A DNA stretch of 64,000 nucleotides from Pseudenterobacter timonensis (GCF_900021175.1 NZ_FCOP01000011.1:992001-1056000), one strand, 5' to 3'; counted from the first letter of the stretch, positions 31,661 to 41,204 are shown. Program-made: numbers and translations. Notes: generated by a model not told the origin, from the sequence alone.

Positions 31661-32953
31661 ATGAAGCAGGCATTACGTGTAGCATTTAGTTTCATAATCC
31701 TGTGGGCAGCCGCGCTGCACGCAGAAGTCCGTATCGAGATCACCCAGGGGGTGGACTCGGCACGTCCGATCGGTGTGGTTCCTTTCCAGTGGGCGGGTTC
31801 TGGTGCTGCGCCTGAAGATATTGGCGGCATTGTCTCTGCTGACCTGCGTAACAGCGGTAAATTTAACCCGCTGGATCGCTCTCGTCTGCCTCAGCAGCCG
31901 GGTACGGCGCAGGAAGTTCAGCCTGCGGCATGGTCTGCGCTCGGTATTGACGCCGTTGTTGTTGGCCAGGTGACCTCCAATCCTGACGGCTCCTACAACG
32001 TGGCCTATCAGCTCGTTGACACGGGCGGCGCGCCGGGTACCGTGCTCGCGCAAAATTCCTACAAGGTAAACAAGCAGTGGCTGCGCTATGCGGCCCACAC
32101 CGCAAGCGATGAAGTGTTCGAGAAGCTGACCGGCATTAAAGGGGCGTTCCGTACCCGTATCGCCTATGTCGTGCAGACCAACGGCGGTCAGTTCCCGTAT
32201 GAGCTGCGCGTATCCGATTACGACGGTTACAACCAGTTTGTGGTTCACCGTTCTCCGCAGCCGCTGATGTCTCCGTCATGGTCGCCTGATGGTTCCAAAC
32301 TGGCCTACGTGACCTTCGAAAGCGGTCGTTCTGCGCTGGTGATCCAGACGCTGGCCAACGGCGCGGTGCGTCAGGTCGCCTCGTTCCCGCGTCACAACGG
32401 TGCGCCTGCCTTCTCTCCGGACGGTACAAAACTGGCGTTTGCGCTCTCTAAAACCGGTAGCCTGAACCTCTATGTGATGGATCTCGCTTCAGGTCAGATT
32501 CGTCAGATTACCGACGGTCGCAGCAACAATACTGAACCGACCTGGTTCCCGGATAGCCAGAACCTGGCGTTCACGTCTGACCAGGCTGGCCGTCCGCAGA
32601 TCTACAAAATGAATATCAACGGCGGCGCTCCGCAGCGTATTACCTGGGAAGGTTCGCAGAACCAGAACGCTGATGTAAGTAGCGATGGCAAAACAATGGT
32701 CATGGTAAGTTCTGCTGGTGGTCAGCAGCACATTGCCAAACAAGATCTGGTAGCGGGTGGCGTACAAGTCCTGTCGTCAACGTTCCTGGATGAAACGCCA
32801 AGTCTGGCACCTAACGGCACGATGGTAATCTACAGCTCTTCTCAGGGGATGGGATCTGTGCTGAATCTGGTTTCTACAGATGGGCGTTTCAAAGCGCGTC
32901 TTCCGGCAACTGACGGACAGGTAAAATCACCTGCCTGGTCGCCGTATCTGTAA
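31661..32953 (+). CDS. tolB: Tol-Pal system periplasmic protein TolB
   Basis: A secreted six-bladed beta-propeller that binds Pal and TolA. The start is the second of two ATGs (31661), with better spacing from GGGAG, giving 430 residues as in E. coli. The signal peptide ends ALHA just before EVRIEITQG. Propeller repeats appear as [32 protein letters not shown] and [16 protein letters not shown]. Confidence 0.97.
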   Translation: MKQALRVAFSFIILWAAALHAEVRIEITQGVDSARPIGVVPFQWAGSGAAPEDIGGIVSADLRNSGKFNPLDRSRLPQQPGTAQEVQPAAWSALGIDAVVVGQVTSNPDGSYNVAYQLVDTGGAPGTVLAQNSYKVNKQWLRYAAHTASDEVFEKLTGIKGAFRTRIAYVVQTNGGQFPYELRVSDYDGYNQFVVHRSPQPLMSPSWSPDGSKLAYVTFESGRSALVIQTLANGAVRQVASFPRHNGAPAFSPDGTKLAFALSKTGSLNLYVMDLASGQIRQITDGRSNNTEPTWFPDSQNLAFTSDQAGRPQIYKMNINGGAPQRITWEGSQNQNADVSSDGKTMVMVSSAGGQQHIAKQDLVAGGVQVLSSTFLDETPSLAPNGTMVIYSSSQGMGSVLNLVSTDGRFKARLPATDGQVKSPAWSPYL

Positions 32954-32963
32954 TAATAATTAA

Positions 32964-33512
<549 letters not shown>

Positions 33513-33521
33513 GAGAATTGC

Positions 33522-34316
33522 ATGAGCAGTAACTTCAGACATCAACTGTTGAGTCTGTCGTTACTGGTTGGCATAGCGGCCCCCTGGGCCGCTTTTGCTC
33601 AGGCGCCAATCAGTAGTGTCGGCTCAGGCTCGGTCGAAGACCGTGTCACTCAACTCGAGCGTATTTCTAACGCTCACAGCCAGCTTTTAACTCAGCTTCA
33701 GCAGCAGCTCTCCGATAACCAAAGCGATATTGACTCCCTGCGCGGGCAGATTCAGGAAAACCAGTATCAGCTCAACCAGATCGTCGAGCGCCAGAAGCAG
33801 ATTTTGCTGCAAATTGACAGCCTCAGCAGCGGCGGCGCGGCAGCGCAACCGGCAACGGGCGATGCCAGCGGGGCAGCTACAGCAGCGCCAGCACCGGCGG
33901 GAGATGCTTCAGCCGCCACAGGCGCGCCTGTACAGAGCGGTGATGCGAATACCGACTACAACGCAGCGTTTGCCCTGGTGCAGGACAAATCGCGTCAGGA
34001 TGACGCGCTGGCGGCGTTTCAGAACTTCGTGAAAAAGTACCCGGATTCAACCTATCAGCCGAATGCCAATTACTGGCTCGGACAGTTGAATTACAATAAG
34101 GGGAAAAAAGACGATGCGGCTTTCTATTTTGCCTCTGTGGTGAAAAATTATCCTAAATCACCGAAAGCACCCGACGCGATGTTTAAGGTGGGGGTAATCA
34201 TGCAGGACAAAGGTGATACCGCCAAGGCTAAAGCCGTCTACCAGCAGGTGATTAGCAAATACCCGGGCACCGATGGTGCTAAACAAGCGCAAAAACGCTT
34301 AAATAGTCTGGGATGA
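33522..34316 (+). CDS. cpoB: Cell-division coordinator CpoB (YbgF)
   Basis: A periplasmic protein that couples Tol-Pal activity to PBP1B during constriction. The 264 residues have a signal peptide (to about residue 26, AFAQAP), an N-terminal trimerising coiled coil (residues 40-105), an Ala/Gly/Pro-rich linker, and a C-terminal TPR domain with repeats such as YPDSTYQPNANYWLGQLNYN. Last gene of the tol-pal unit. Confidence 0.96.
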   Translation: MSSNFRHQLLSLSLLVGIAAPWAAFAQAPISSVGSGSVEDRVTQLERISNAHSQLLTQLQQQLSDNQSDIDSLRGQIQENQYQLNQIVERQKQILLQIDSLSSGGAAAQPATGDASGAATAAPAPAGDASAATGAPVQSGDANTDYNAAFALVQDKSRQDDALAAFQNFVKKYPDSTYQPNANYWLGQLNYNKGKKDDAAFYFASVVKNYPKSPKAPDAMFKVGVIMQDKGDTAKAKAVYQQVISKYPGTDGAKQAQKRLNSLG

Positions 34317-34325
34317 TTATCGCAT

Positions 34326-34351
34326 GACCAGAAATCGCATTATTTCTGGTC
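34326..34351 (+). other. Hairpin after cpoB
   Basis: A perfect 10-bp inverted repeat GACCAGAAAT / ATTTCTGGTC with a 6-base loop begins 10 bases after the cpoB stop. There is no T tract, so it may protect the 3' end rather than terminate alone. Confidence 0.6.
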
Positions 34352-34399
34352 GTGCCGCATGATTCCTAAGCAGTTAAGTGATCTTTGTCGAAATTTTTG

Positions 34400-34427
34400 T
34401 TGCGCTAAAATCTGAAATCAGTAATAT
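34400..34427 (+). promoter_or_regulatory. Likely tRNA operon promoter
   Basis: TTGCGC, a 16-base spacer, then TAATAT, followed by a GC-rich stretch (GCCGCCG). This is typical of stringently controlled stable-RNA promoters. It lies about 50 bases before the first tRNA-Lys. Confidence 0.6.
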
Positions 34428-34477
34428 ATGCCGCCGTTGCCACGGGATATCAAACATCTCAAAAGCAACGCAAAAGT

Positions 34478-34553
34478 GGGTCGTTAGCTCAGTTGGTAGA
34501 GCAGTTGACTTTTAATCAATTGGTCGCAGGTTCGAATCCTGCACGACCCACCA
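34478..34553 (+). tRNA. tRNA-Lys (UUU), copy 1
   Basis: A 76-nt cloverleaf with acceptor GGGTCGT / ACGACCC, anticodon loop CTTTTAA (TTT anticodon), T arm GCAGGTTCGAATCCTGC and encoded CCA. Identical in sequence to the other three lysine copies here. Confidence 0.98.
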
Positions 34554-34574
34554 ATCGTTCTGGTGGAAACGAAA

Positions 34575-34654
34575 GTAGAACGTGAAGGATAACGTTGCGT
34601 CAGCAACGGCGCGTAGGGCGAGGCGAAGCCGAGTCATCCTGCACGACCCACCAC
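34575..34654 (+). repeat. Spacer repeat with detached tRNA-Lys 3' end, copy 1
   Basis: The spacer carries a hairpin CGTTGC-GTCA-GCAACG and ends with ATCCTGCACGACCCACCA (34636-34653). That is the last 18 bases of tRNA-Lys without the rest of the gene. It is about 90% identical to copy 2 at 34865-34945. Confidence 0.85.
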
Positions 34655-34689
34655 TAACTAAGGTTAGTAGAAGTATCCAGCGCAGTATC

Positions 34690-34765
34690 GGGTGATTAGC
34701 TCAGCTGGGAGAGCACCTCCCTTACAAGGAGGGGGTCGGCGGTTCGATCCCGTCATCACCCACCA
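34690..34765 (+). tRNA. tRNA-Val (UAC)
   Basis: 76 nt, acceptor GGGTGAT / ATCACCC, anticodon loop CTTACAA (TAC anticodon), encoded CCA. Only 3 bases separate it from the next tRNA-Lys. Confidence 0.98.
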
Positions 34766-34768
34766 CTC

Positions 34769-34844
34769 GGGTCGTTAGCTCAGTTGGTAGAGCAGTTGAC
34801 TTTTAATCAATTGGTCGCAGGTTCGAATCCTGCACGACCCACCA
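34769..34844 (+). tRNA. tRNA-Lys (UUU), copy 2
   Basis: 76 nt, identical to copy 1, with TTT anticodon and encoded CCA. It follows tRNA-Val closely, so both are cut from one precursor. Confidence 0.98.
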
Positions 34845-34864
34845 CTTTTCAAGTGGAACAGAGA

Positions 34865-34945
34865 GTAAAACGTGAAGGATAACGTTGCGCCAGCAACGGC
34901 CCGTAAGAGCGAGGCGAAGCTGAGTCATCCTGCACGACCCACCAC
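34865..34945 (+). repeat. Spacer repeat with detached tRNA-Lys 3' end, copy 2
   Basis: Same design as copy 1: hairpin CGTTGC-GCCA-GCAACG, then the 18-base tRNA-Lys tail at 34927-34944. The tail has no matching 5' half nearby. Confidence 0.85.
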
Positions 34946-34989
34946 TTTTCGGTGGAACGAGTAAAAATCTTCGAAGTCAGCACCCGAAT

Positions 34990-35065
34990 GGGTCGTTAGC
35001 TCAGTTGGTAGAGCAGTTGACTTTTAATCAATTGGTCGCAGGTTCGAATCCTGCACGACCCACCA
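34990..35065 (+). tRNA. tRNA-Lys (UUU), copy 3
   Basis: 76 nt, identical to the other lysine copies, encoded CCA. Confidence 0.98.
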
Positions 35066-35088
35066 CTTCGAAGAAAAAATCCCATAAG

Positions 35089-35164
35089 GGGTCGTTAGCT
35101 CAGTTGGTAGAGCAGTTGACTTTTAATCAATTGGTCGCAGGTTCGAATCCTGCACGACCCACCA
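35089..35164 (+). tRNA. tRNA-Lys (UUU), copy 4
   Basis: 76 nt, identical to the other lysine copies, encoded CCA; followed 4 bases later by a terminator. Confidence 0.98.
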
Positions 35165-35168
35165 GTGT

Positions 35169-35195
35169 AAAAAGGCGCCCTAAAGGCGCCTTTTT
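35169..35195 (+). terminator. tRNA operon terminator, copy 1
   Basis: AAAAAGGCGCC / GGCGCCTTTTT hairpin. The whole 59-base block from the tRNA tail through this terminator (35147-35205) recurs exactly at 35376-35434. Confidence 0.92.
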
Positions 35196-35217
35196 GCTAT
35201 CTGCGATGCCAATGATT

Positions 35218-35236
35218 CGAACCTGCAGCAGGTTCG
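35218..35236. other. Inverted tRNA T-arm fragment forming a palindrome
   Basis: CGAACCTGC-A-GCAGGTTCG. The left part, GATTCGAACCTGC (35215-35227), is the reverse complement of the tRNA-Lys T-arm stretch GCAGGTTCGAATC, and the right part restores the direct sense. This is a fold-back remnant of a lost tRNA copy. Confidence 0.7.
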
Positions 35237-35375
35237 GGTCGACAAAATTGTCGGGAACAATTTTGAACAACGCGTAGCGTTGGCCCGAGGGTGAGTCTCA
35301 GGATGAGACGAGTAAAGAAGTGAGACACTGGAGCCGCCTGCGGCGACGGCCCGTAAGGGCGAGCGAAGCCGGGTC

Positions 35376-35434
35376 ATCCTGCACGACCCACCAGTGTAAA
35401 AAGGCGCCCTAAAGGCGCCTTTTTGCTATCTGCG
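35376..35434 (+). repeat. Exact 59-bp duplication of tRNA tail plus terminator
   Basis: Identical to 35147-35205: the last 18 bases of tRNA-Lys, GTGTA, and the GGCGCC terminator hairpin (here 35398-35424), ending GCTATCTGCG. It is preceded by a shortened version of the spacer repeat (GGCCCGTAAGGGCGAGCGAA). Confidence 0.92.
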
Positions 35435-35472
35435 GTATTAACGATTCAAATTTTCTTAAACCTCTTGGTTTT

Positions 35473-35504
35473 GTAGGTCGGGTAAGGCGAAGCCGCCACC
35501 CGAC
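35473..35504. repeat. REP-like palindrome
   Basis: GTAGGTCGGGTAAGGCGAAG followed by CCGCCACCCGAC. TCGGGT / ACCCGA arms flank a GGCG...CGCC inner stem. It belongs to the common enteric palindromic repeats and separates the tRNA cluster from nadA. Confidence 0.7.
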
Positions 35505-35555
35505 AAATGCTTCCCTATCTATTTCCGGTGACTTTTGCTCGCAAATTAGCTATCT

Positions 35556-35573
35556 TGTTTAGTATATAAAACA
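35556..35573. promoter_or_regulatory. NadR operator before nadA
   Basis: TGTTTA-GTATAT-AAAACA matches the NadR box TGTTTA-N6-TAAACA at all but one position. It lies 74 bases before nadA. NadR represses NAD synthesis genes when NAD is plentiful. Confidence 0.85.
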
Positions 35574-35646
35574 CCATTGCCACAGTTTTTGCTATTTCCC
35601 GCAAAATGAAGGCAATATTGTTAAGCCAGAAAAACGAGAAGCCATA

Positions 35647-36690
35647 ATGAGCGTGATGTTTGATCCTGAAGCTGCGATTTATCCTTTTCCTCCTAAGCCC
35701 GTCCCGCTGACCCTGGACGAAAAGCAGTTCTACCGCGAAAAAATCAAGCGTCTGCTCAAGGAGCGGGACGCGGTCATGGTGGCGCACTACTACACCGATC
35801 CTGAGATCCAACAGCTCGCGGAAGAGACCGGCGGCTGCATCTCCGACTCGCTGGAGATGGCGCGCTTTGGCGCCAGGCATCCCGCCTCCACGCTGCTTGT
35901 AGCCGGGGTGCGCTTTATGGGCGAAACGGCCAAAATACTCAGCCCGGAAAAAACGATCCTTATGCCCACGCTCAACGCGGAGTGCTCGCTCGATCTCGGC
36001 TGCCCCATTGAGGAATTTAGCGCCTTTTGCGATGCGCATCCTGACAGAACGGTAGTTGTCTATGCGAACACCTCTGCAGCGGTAAAGGCGCGGGCGGACT
36101 GGGTGGTAACGTCCAGCATTGCCGTCGAGCTGATCGATTATCTCGACAGTCTTGGGCAAAAGATTATCTGGGCGCCGGACAAACATCTCGGCAGCTATGT
36201 GCAGAAGCAGACCGGTGCTGACGTGTTGTGCTGGCAGGGGGCCTGTATCGTTCATGACGAATTTAAAACCCAGGCGCTGATGCGCATGAAAGGGCTCTAT
36301 CCTGAGGCTGCGATCCTGGTGCACCCGGAGTCGCCTCAGTCAGTTGTCAGCATGGCGGATGCAGTCGGCTCGACCAGCCAGCTTATCAATGCGGCCAGAA
36401 CGCTTCCCCATCAGCAGCTTATCGTTGCCACCGATCGCGGGATCTTCTATAAAATGCAGCAGGCGGTGCCGGAAAAAACTTTATTCGAGGCGCCGACCGC
36501 CGGGGAAGGGGCGACCTGTCGCAGCTGCGCTCACTGTCCCTGGATGGCGATGAACGGCCTGAAGGCGATTGCCGAGGGGCTGGAAACGGGCGGAACCGCC
36601 CATGAGATCCATGTGGATGCCGCCTTGCGTGAAGGGGCGTTACTGCCGCTTAATCGTATGCTCGATTTTGCAGCTACACTACGTTCATAA
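35647..36690 (+). CDS. nadA: Quinolinate synthase A
   Basis: A [4Fe-4S] enzyme that condenses iminoaspartate with dihydroxyacetone phosphate to quinolinate, a precursor of NAD. The 347 residues equal E. coli. Cluster ligand cysteines are in [21 protein letters not shown] and [24 protein letters not shown] is typical of the active site. It is controlled by the NadR box upstream and is followed by pnuC after 36 bases. Confidence 0.97.
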   Translation: MSVMFDPEAAIYPFPPKPVPLTLDEKQFYREKIKRLLKERDAVMVAHYYTDPEIQQLAEETGGCISDSLEMARFGARHPASTLLVAGVRFMGETAKILSPEKTILMPTLNAECSLDLGCPIEEFSAFCDAHPDRTVVVYANTSAAVKARADWVVTSSIAVELIDYLDSLGQKIIWAPDKHLGSYVQKQTGADVLCWQGACIVHDEFKTQALMRMKGLYPEAAILVHPESPQSVVSMADAVGSTSQLINAARTLPHQQLIVATDRGIFYKMQQAVPEKTLFEAPTAGEGATCRSCAHCPWMAMNGLKAIAEGLETGGTAHEIHVDAALREGALLPLNRMLDFAATLRS

Positions 36691-36726
36691 CAGGGCGGTC
36701 CACACACCACAGGCTTCGGGGACAAG

Positions 36727-37449
36727 ATGGATTTTTTTAGCACACAGAACATCCTGGTACATATACCTATTGGGACAGGCGGCTATGACCTGTCATGGAT
36801 TGAAGCCGTGGGGACCCTGGCGGGCCTGCTCTGTATTTGGCTTGCCAGCCTGGAGAAAATCAGCAACTACGCGTTTGGCCTGATTAACGTCACGCTCTTC
36901 GCGATTATTTTCTTTCAGATCCAGCTCTACGCCAGCCTGCTGCTCCAGCTCTTTTTCTTTGCGGCGAATATTTATGGCTGGTACGCATGGTCCCGGCAGA
37001 ACAACGAGCAGGAGGCGGCGCTGCACATCCGCTGGTTGCCGCTGCCGAAGGCGCTGGGTTGGCTTGCCGCCTGCGTAATCGCCATCGGGTTAATGACTGT
37101 CTATATTAATCCGGTGTTCGCGTTTCTCACGCGTGTGGCGGTGACGGCGATGTCTGGGCTGGGGCTGAATGTCACTATGCCGGAACTTCAGCCTGACGCC
37201 TTTCCGTTCTGGGACTCCTGCATGATGGTGCTCTCGATAGTCGCCATGATCCTGATGACCCGAAAATACGTTGAGAACTGGCTCTTGTGGGTCATCATTA
37301 ATGTGATAAGCGTGGTGATATTCGCTCTGCAGGGGGTCTATGCCATGTCGCTGGAGTACCTCCTGCTCACCTTTATCGCCCTCAACGGCAGCAGGATGTG
37401 GATGAACAGCGCGCGTGAACGGGGCTCCCGCGCGCTATCCGGTCAGTGA
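36727..37449 (+). CDS. pnuC: Nicotinamide riboside transporter PnuC
   Basis: An inner-membrane facilitator for nicotinamide riboside salvage. The 240 residues have about seven hydrophobic helices. The stretch [15 protein letters not shown] is typical of the family. It is in operon with nadA and shares its NadR control. Its last 7 bases overlap the end of the convergent zitB. Confidence 0.95.
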   Translation: MDFFSTQNILVHIPIGTGGYDLSWIEAVGTLAGLLCIWLASLEKISNYAFGLINVTLFAIIFFQIQLYASLLLQLFFFAANIYGWYAWSRQNNEQEAALHIRWLPLPKALGWLAACVIAIGLMTVYINPVFAFLTRVAVTAMSGLGLNVTMPELQPDAFPFWDSCMMVLSIVAMILMTRKYVENWLLWVIINVISVVIFALQGVYAMSLEYLLLTFIALNGSRMWMNSARERGSRALSGQ

Positions 37450-38378
37450 TGATGGTGCGTATGGGGGGAGTGTAGCTCATTGAGATGACAGTCTGCCCCG
37501 GCGCACGGCTGGTATTCCATCTGTATGGTGGCATGCGCTATCGCGTAGTGATGCTCCAGAAAATGTTGAATCCTTCCCAGCAGCGCATCGTGATCGTGCG
37601 GCGGGATCACCTGCACATGCAGTGTGATAACCGGTTTTTCCCCCACCTGCCAGAGGTGAACATGGTGAACGTTGCGCACTTCCGGCAACGAGCGGCAGAG
37701 GTTACGTTTGAGGTCGGGGATATCCATTGAGACCGGCGCGCCTTCCAGCAGCTCGTTGACGCTCTCCTGCAAAAGTTTCCAGGCGCTGCGCAGCACAAGG
37801 CATGAAACCAGTATCGACAGGATCGGGTCGACCGGGGTCCAGCCGGTGGTCAGGATCACCACAGCGGCCACGATGGCGCCTACCGAGCCCAGCAGATCGC
37901 CCAGCACATGGAGCGCGGCGGCGCGTACGTTTAAGTTCTTCTCTGCGCTACCGCGATGCAAAATCCAGAATGCCAGCAGATTGGCAATTAACCCGGCGAC
38001 AGCGATGACGATCATCGTCGTGCCGGCGACGGGTTGTGGGAAGCGAAAACGCTGGATCGCTTCCCAGACAATCAGAATAGTAATCACCACCAGCGCGATG
38101 GCGTTCACAAAGGCGGCAAGGGTGGTGAGGCGCAGCCAGCCGAAGGTGTGGCGGGCGTTGGGTGGGCGGCGGGCAAATTGTACCGCCAGCAGCGCGAACA
38201 GCAGGGCGGCGGCGTCGGTCAGCATATGGCCCGCATCGGCCAGCAGCGCGAGCGAGCCGGAGATAAGCCCCCCGATCACCTCTATAACCATGAATGTGGC
38301 GGTAACGGCGAAAGCCAGCATTAGCCGTCTGGCGTTTTCATCCTGATTGCCGTGCGAATGGGAGTGCGAGTGCGCCAT
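37443..38378 (-). CDS. zitB: Zinc transporter ZitB (cation diffusion facilitator)
   Basis: Exports Zn2+ in exchange for protons across the inner membrane. The start at 38378 gives 311 residues and [19 protein letters not shown], with a His-rich N-terminus. Metal-site motif [12 protein letters not shown] is in helix 2 and [15 protein letters not shown] in helix 5. The cytoplasmic C-terminal domain ends in a HTHHHH tail. The frame extends further upstream, but without similarity. Confidence 0.95.
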   Translation of the reverse strand: MAHSHSHSHGNQDENARRLMLAFAVTATFMVIEVIGGLISGSLALLADAGHMLTDAAALLFALLAVQFARRPPNARHTFGWLRLTTLAAFVNAIALVVITILIVWEAIQRFRFPQPVAGTTMIVIAVAGLIANLLAFWILHRGSAEKNLNVRAAALHVLGDLLGSVGAIVAAVVILTTGWTPVDPILSILVSCLVLRSAWKLLQESVNELLEGAPVSMDIPDLKRNLCRSLPEVRNVHHVHLWQVGEKPVITLHVQVIPPHDHDALLGRIQHFLEHHYAIAHATIQMEYQPCAGADCHLNELHSPHTHHHH

Positions 38379-38430
38379 AGTGAAATCCTGATTCGTTATT
38401 ATTCCCTGCAGAGTGTTAAATATTTTGCAC

Positions 38431-38458
38431 AAAAAAGAAAGGAGAGCCCAGGCTCTCC
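38431..38458 (-). terminator. Terminator of ybgS
   Basis: On the minus strand GGAGAGCC-TG-GGCTCTCC is followed by TTTCTTTTTT. It separates ybgS from zitB. Confidence 0.9.
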
Positions 38459-38482
38459 TCTTCGTCATTCACCGAAACAGAC

Positions 38483-38977
38483 TTACTGGGTGGTGCCGTC
38501 CGTTTTAGTGTTGACATCGGTATCGCCATTCACGGAACCGACTTTGTCATTGGTATCCGGGCAACGACCATCCTTGCACATGGTATTTTTGTGCATTTCT
38601 TCTGTGGACATATTGTCATGGTTCATGGTGCCAGTAGTGCCTGTCGCGCTGGTACCCGTAGTGCCGGTGGTGCCGGTAGCGCTGGTACCCGTAGTGCCGG
38701 TGGTGCCGGTAGCGCTGGTGCCGGTCGTAGAGTCAGTGCCGGTTGCGCTTGTCCCGGTGGTATTAGTATTGGTACTGCTTTTGTTAATATTGGTGCCATC
38801 AAGGTTATTTGGCGCAATATTCTCTTTCGCGCCAGGCGCCACCTGGCCCGCATCCGCAGCGGCGTTCGCCTGGCCGTTATTATCGGCTGAACCGGTGGTA
38901 TCGGCAGCCAGCGCGGCGCCGCTTGCCATGGTCAGAGTTGCTGTCAGGAAAAGGGTTGCCAGTTTAGTCATTTTCAT
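38483..38977 (-). CDS. ybgS: YbgS-like secreted protein with an expanded Thr/Gly repeat
   Basis: A probable periplasmic protein of unknown function. The start at 38977 ([20 protein letters not shown]) has an AGGAG ribosome site and a signal peptide ending AALA. The flanks match E. coli Ybg[21 protein letters not shown] before, and [13 protein letters not shown] and NTKTDGTTQ after. The middle carries a Thr/Gly/Ser-rich run with 11-residue repeats ([11 protein letters not shown]). This makes it 164 residues against 126 in E. coli. A longer upstream frame has no ribosome site. Confidence 0.9.
   Translation of the reverse strand: MKMTKLATLFLTATLTMASGAALAADTTGSADNNGQANAAADAGQVAPGAKENIAPNNLDGTNINKSSTNTNTTGTSATGTDSTTGTSATGTTGTTGTSATGTTGTTGTSATGTTGTMNHDNMSTEEMHKNTMCKDGRCPDTNDKVGSVNGDTDVNTKTDGTTQ
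38646..38744. repeat. 33-bp tandem repeat in ybgS
   Basis: Two exact 33-base units (38646-38678, 38679-38711) and a diverged third (38712-38744), with further degenerate copies to about 38775. In-frame units encode [11 protein letters not shown]-type peptides. Confidence 0.85.
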
Positions 38978-39209
38978 CTTACTGCTCCTGTTCTGGTCGT
39001 TATATGCTGGATAACTTCGTCCAACAGTACACAGGCGATAAAAGTAGTCGCTCAGTGGTGAAAGATCCCGACCGCAGAATCTTAGCCAGTACGGAATCGC
39101 GTTAAAGTGCATAAACAGAGTGGTTACAGTTAAAAAGTGTAGGGTAAATCTCGTTTTTCGCTACTTTGTGAGGTTTTTTTAGCGTATTCCAGGAATAATC
39201 CGTGAGAAG

Positions 39210-39227
39210 TGTAAAAGGCAGTTTACA
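39210..39227. promoter_or_regulatory. TyrR box before aroG
   Basis: TGTAAA-AGGCAG-TTTACA is a perfect TyrR box (TGTAAA-N6-TTTACA), 70 bases before aroG. TyrR with phenylalanine represses aroG. The rest of 38978-39297 holds the divergent ybgS promoter area and no further gene. Confidence 0.9.
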
Positions 39228-39297
39228 CTTCCGGGGTGACAAGATAGATTGAAAGCATTGCATTCCCCAAAAAAAATATGGCAACGCTGGAAAGAAG

Positions 39298-40350
39298 ATG
39301 AATTATCAGAACGACGATTTACGTATTAAAGAGATCAACGAGTTATTACCGCCCGTAGCGCTCCTTGAAAAATTCCCCGCCACTGAAAACGCCGCCAATA
39401 CCGTCTCTCACGCCCGTAAAGCGATCCACCAGATCCTGAAAGGTGAGGACGATCGACTGCTGGTGATTATAGGTCCTTGCTCCATTCACGATCCGGCGGC
39501 AGCCAAAGAGTATGCGGCACGACTGCTGACGCTGCGGGAAGAGCTGAAGGGCGAGCTGGAGGTGGTGATGCGCGTTTACTTTGAAAAGCCGCGTACCACC
39601 GTCGGCTGGAAAGGGCTGATTAACGATCCGCACATGGATAACAGCTTCCAGATTAATGACGGCCTGCGCATCGCCCGTAAACTGCTGCTGGATATTAACG
39701 ACAGCGGCCTGCCGGCGGCGGGAGAATTCCTCGATATGATCACCCCGCAATACGTTGCCGATTTGATGAGCTGGGGAGCGATTGGTGCGCGTACCACCGA
39801 GTCCCAGGTACACCGCGAACTGGCGTCGGGGCTTTCCTGCCCGGTAGGATTTAAAAATGGCACCGACGGCACCATCAAAGTGGCCATTGATGCCATCGGC
39901 GCCGCGAGCGCGCCACACTGTTTTCTCTCGGTCACCAAGTGGGGCCACTCCGCGATTGTGAACACCAGCGGCAACGGCGACTGCCATATCATCCTGCGCG
40001 GCGGTAAAGAGCCGAACTACAGCGCGAAGCATGTGGCGGAGGTGAAAGCGGGCCTGGAGAAAGCGGGTCTGCCGCCACAGGTGATGATCGACTTCAGCCA
40101 TGCCAACTCCTGCAAGCAGTTTAAAAAGCAGATGGAGGTGGGCGCCGACGTCTGCGAGCAGATCGTGAAGGGTGAGAAAGCGATTATCGGCGTAATGATT
40201 GAAAGCCATCTGGTGGAAGGCAATCAGAGCCTGGAGAGCGGCGAGCCGCTGGTCTACGGTAAAAGTGTTACCGACGCCTGCATCGGCTGGGAAGATACCG
40301 ATACCCTGCTGCGCCAGCTGGCCGCCGCGGTCAAAGCGCGTCGCGGTTAA
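39298..40350 (+). CDS. aroG: DAHP synthase, phenylalanine-sensitive
   Basis: First step of the shikimate pathway: phosphoenolpyruvate plus erythrose 4-phosphate gives DAHP. The 350 residues equal E. coli AroG. Conserved stretches are LLVIIGPCSIHDPAAAKEYA, RVYFEKPRTTVGWKGL and MIDFSHANSCKQF. The last two help bind substrate and metal. Feedback by Phe is known for this isozyme. Confidence 0.97.
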   Translation: MNYQNDDLRIKEINELLPPVALLEKFPATENAANTVSHARKAIHQILKGEDDRLLVIIGPCSIHDPAAAKEYAARLLTLREELKGELEVVMRVYFEKPRTTVGWKGLINDPHMDNSFQINDGLRIARKLLLDINDSGLPAAGEFLDMITPQYVADLMSWGAIGARTTESQVHRELASGLSCPVGFKNGTDGTIKVAIDAIGAASAPHCFLSVTKWGHSAIVNTSGNGDCHIILRGGKEPNYSAKHVAEVKAGLEKAGLPPQVMIDFSHANSCKQFKKQMEVGADVCEQIVKGEKAIIGVMIESHLVEGNQSLESGEPLVYGKSVTDACIGWEDTDTLLRQLAAAVKARRG

Positions 40351-40356
40351 GAAAAT

Positions 40357-40388
40357 AAAAAAGCCGGATCGCACAGGCGATCCGGCCA
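40357..40388 (-). terminator. Terminator for gpmA (leftward)
   Basis: GCCGGATCGC / GCGATCCGGC with a four-base loop; on the minus strand it is followed by TTTTTT. It lies on the aroG side of the converging pair. Confidence 0.85.
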
Positions 40389-40396
40389 GCAGAGAG

Positions 40397-40432
40397 TCCG
40401 GTACGCGCTATGCGCGACCGGGCTTTTTTTTA
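40397..40432 (+). terminator. Terminator for aroG (rightward)
   Basis: CCGGTACGCGC-TAT-GCGCGACCGG followed by GCTTTTTTTT; the T run ends in the gpmA stop codon. Each of the two converging genes thus ends beyond the other's hairpin. Confidence 0.85.
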
Positions 40433-41182
40433 CTTCGCTTTACCCTGGTTCGCTACCGCTGCCGCTTTGGCTGCGATCTCTTCTGCGTTGCCCAGATAGT
40501 AGTGTTTAATCGGCTTGAAGTTCTCATCGAACTCGTAAACCAGCGGCACGCCGGTCGGGATGTTCAGTTCGAGAATCGCTTCTTCGCTCATGTTATCCAG
40601 GTATTTCACCAGCGCGCGCAGGGAGTTACCGTGAGCTGCGATGATCACGCGCTCACCGCTTTTCAGGCGCGGCAGAATGGTTTCATTCCAGTACGGTACG
40701 ACGCGGTCAATGGTCAGCGCCAGGCTTTCGGTAGTTGGCAGTTCCGCGTCGGTCAGTTTGGAGTAGCGCGGATCGTGGCCCGGGTAACGTTCATCGTCTT
40801 TGGTCAGCTCTGGCGGAGTCACCGCGAAGCCGCGACGCCACTGTTTCACCTGCTCGTCACCATACTTTTCAGCGGTTTCCGCTTTGTTCAGACCCTGCAG
40901 CGCGCCGTAGTGACGCTCGTTCAGTTTCCAGGATTTCTCAACCGGCAGCCAGGCCTGATCCAGCTCGTCCAGCACGTTCCACAGCGTATGGATGGCACGT
41001 TTCAGCACAGAGGTGTAAGCAAAATCAAAGGTAAAGCCTTCCGCTTTCAGCAGCTTACCGGCTGCTTTCGCTTCGCTTACCCCTTTCTCGGACAGGTCAA
41101 CGTCATACCAGCCAGTAAAGCGGTTTTCGTTGTTCCACTGGCTTTCGCCGTGACGAACCAGAACCAGCTTAGTTACAGCCAT
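40430..41182 (-). CDS. gpmA: Phosphoglycerate mutase, 2,3-BPG dependent
   Basis: Interconverts 3- and 2-phosphoglycerate in glycolysis. The start at 41182 ([20 protein letters not shown]) gives 250 residues as in E. coli. His11 in LVRHGES is the phospho-histidine; the second catalytic His lies in [12 protein letters not shown]. The frame continues upstream, but a good ribosome site (GAGGAG) fits 41182. Confidence 0.97.
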   Translation of the reverse strand: MAVTKLVLVRHGESQWNNENRFTGWYDVDLSEKGVSEAKAAGKLLKAEGFTFDFAYTSVLKRAIHTLWNVLDELDQAWLPVEKSWKLNERHYGALQGLNKAETAEKYGDEQVKQWRRGFAVTPPELTKDDERYPGHDPRYSKLTDAELPTTESLALTIDRVVPYWNETILPRLKSGERVIIAAHGNSLRALVKYLDNMSEEAILELNIPTGVPLVYEFDENFKPIKHYYLGNAEEIAAKAAAVANQGKAK

Positions 41183-41204
41183 ATCGTACTCCTCAAGCAT
41201 TTTG

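Noticed and set aside
39278-39301. Short frame MATLERR overlapping the aroG start
   Set aside because: It ends in an ATGA overlap, but only poly-A and CCCC precede its ATG, with no ribosome site. Chance is the simpler explanation.
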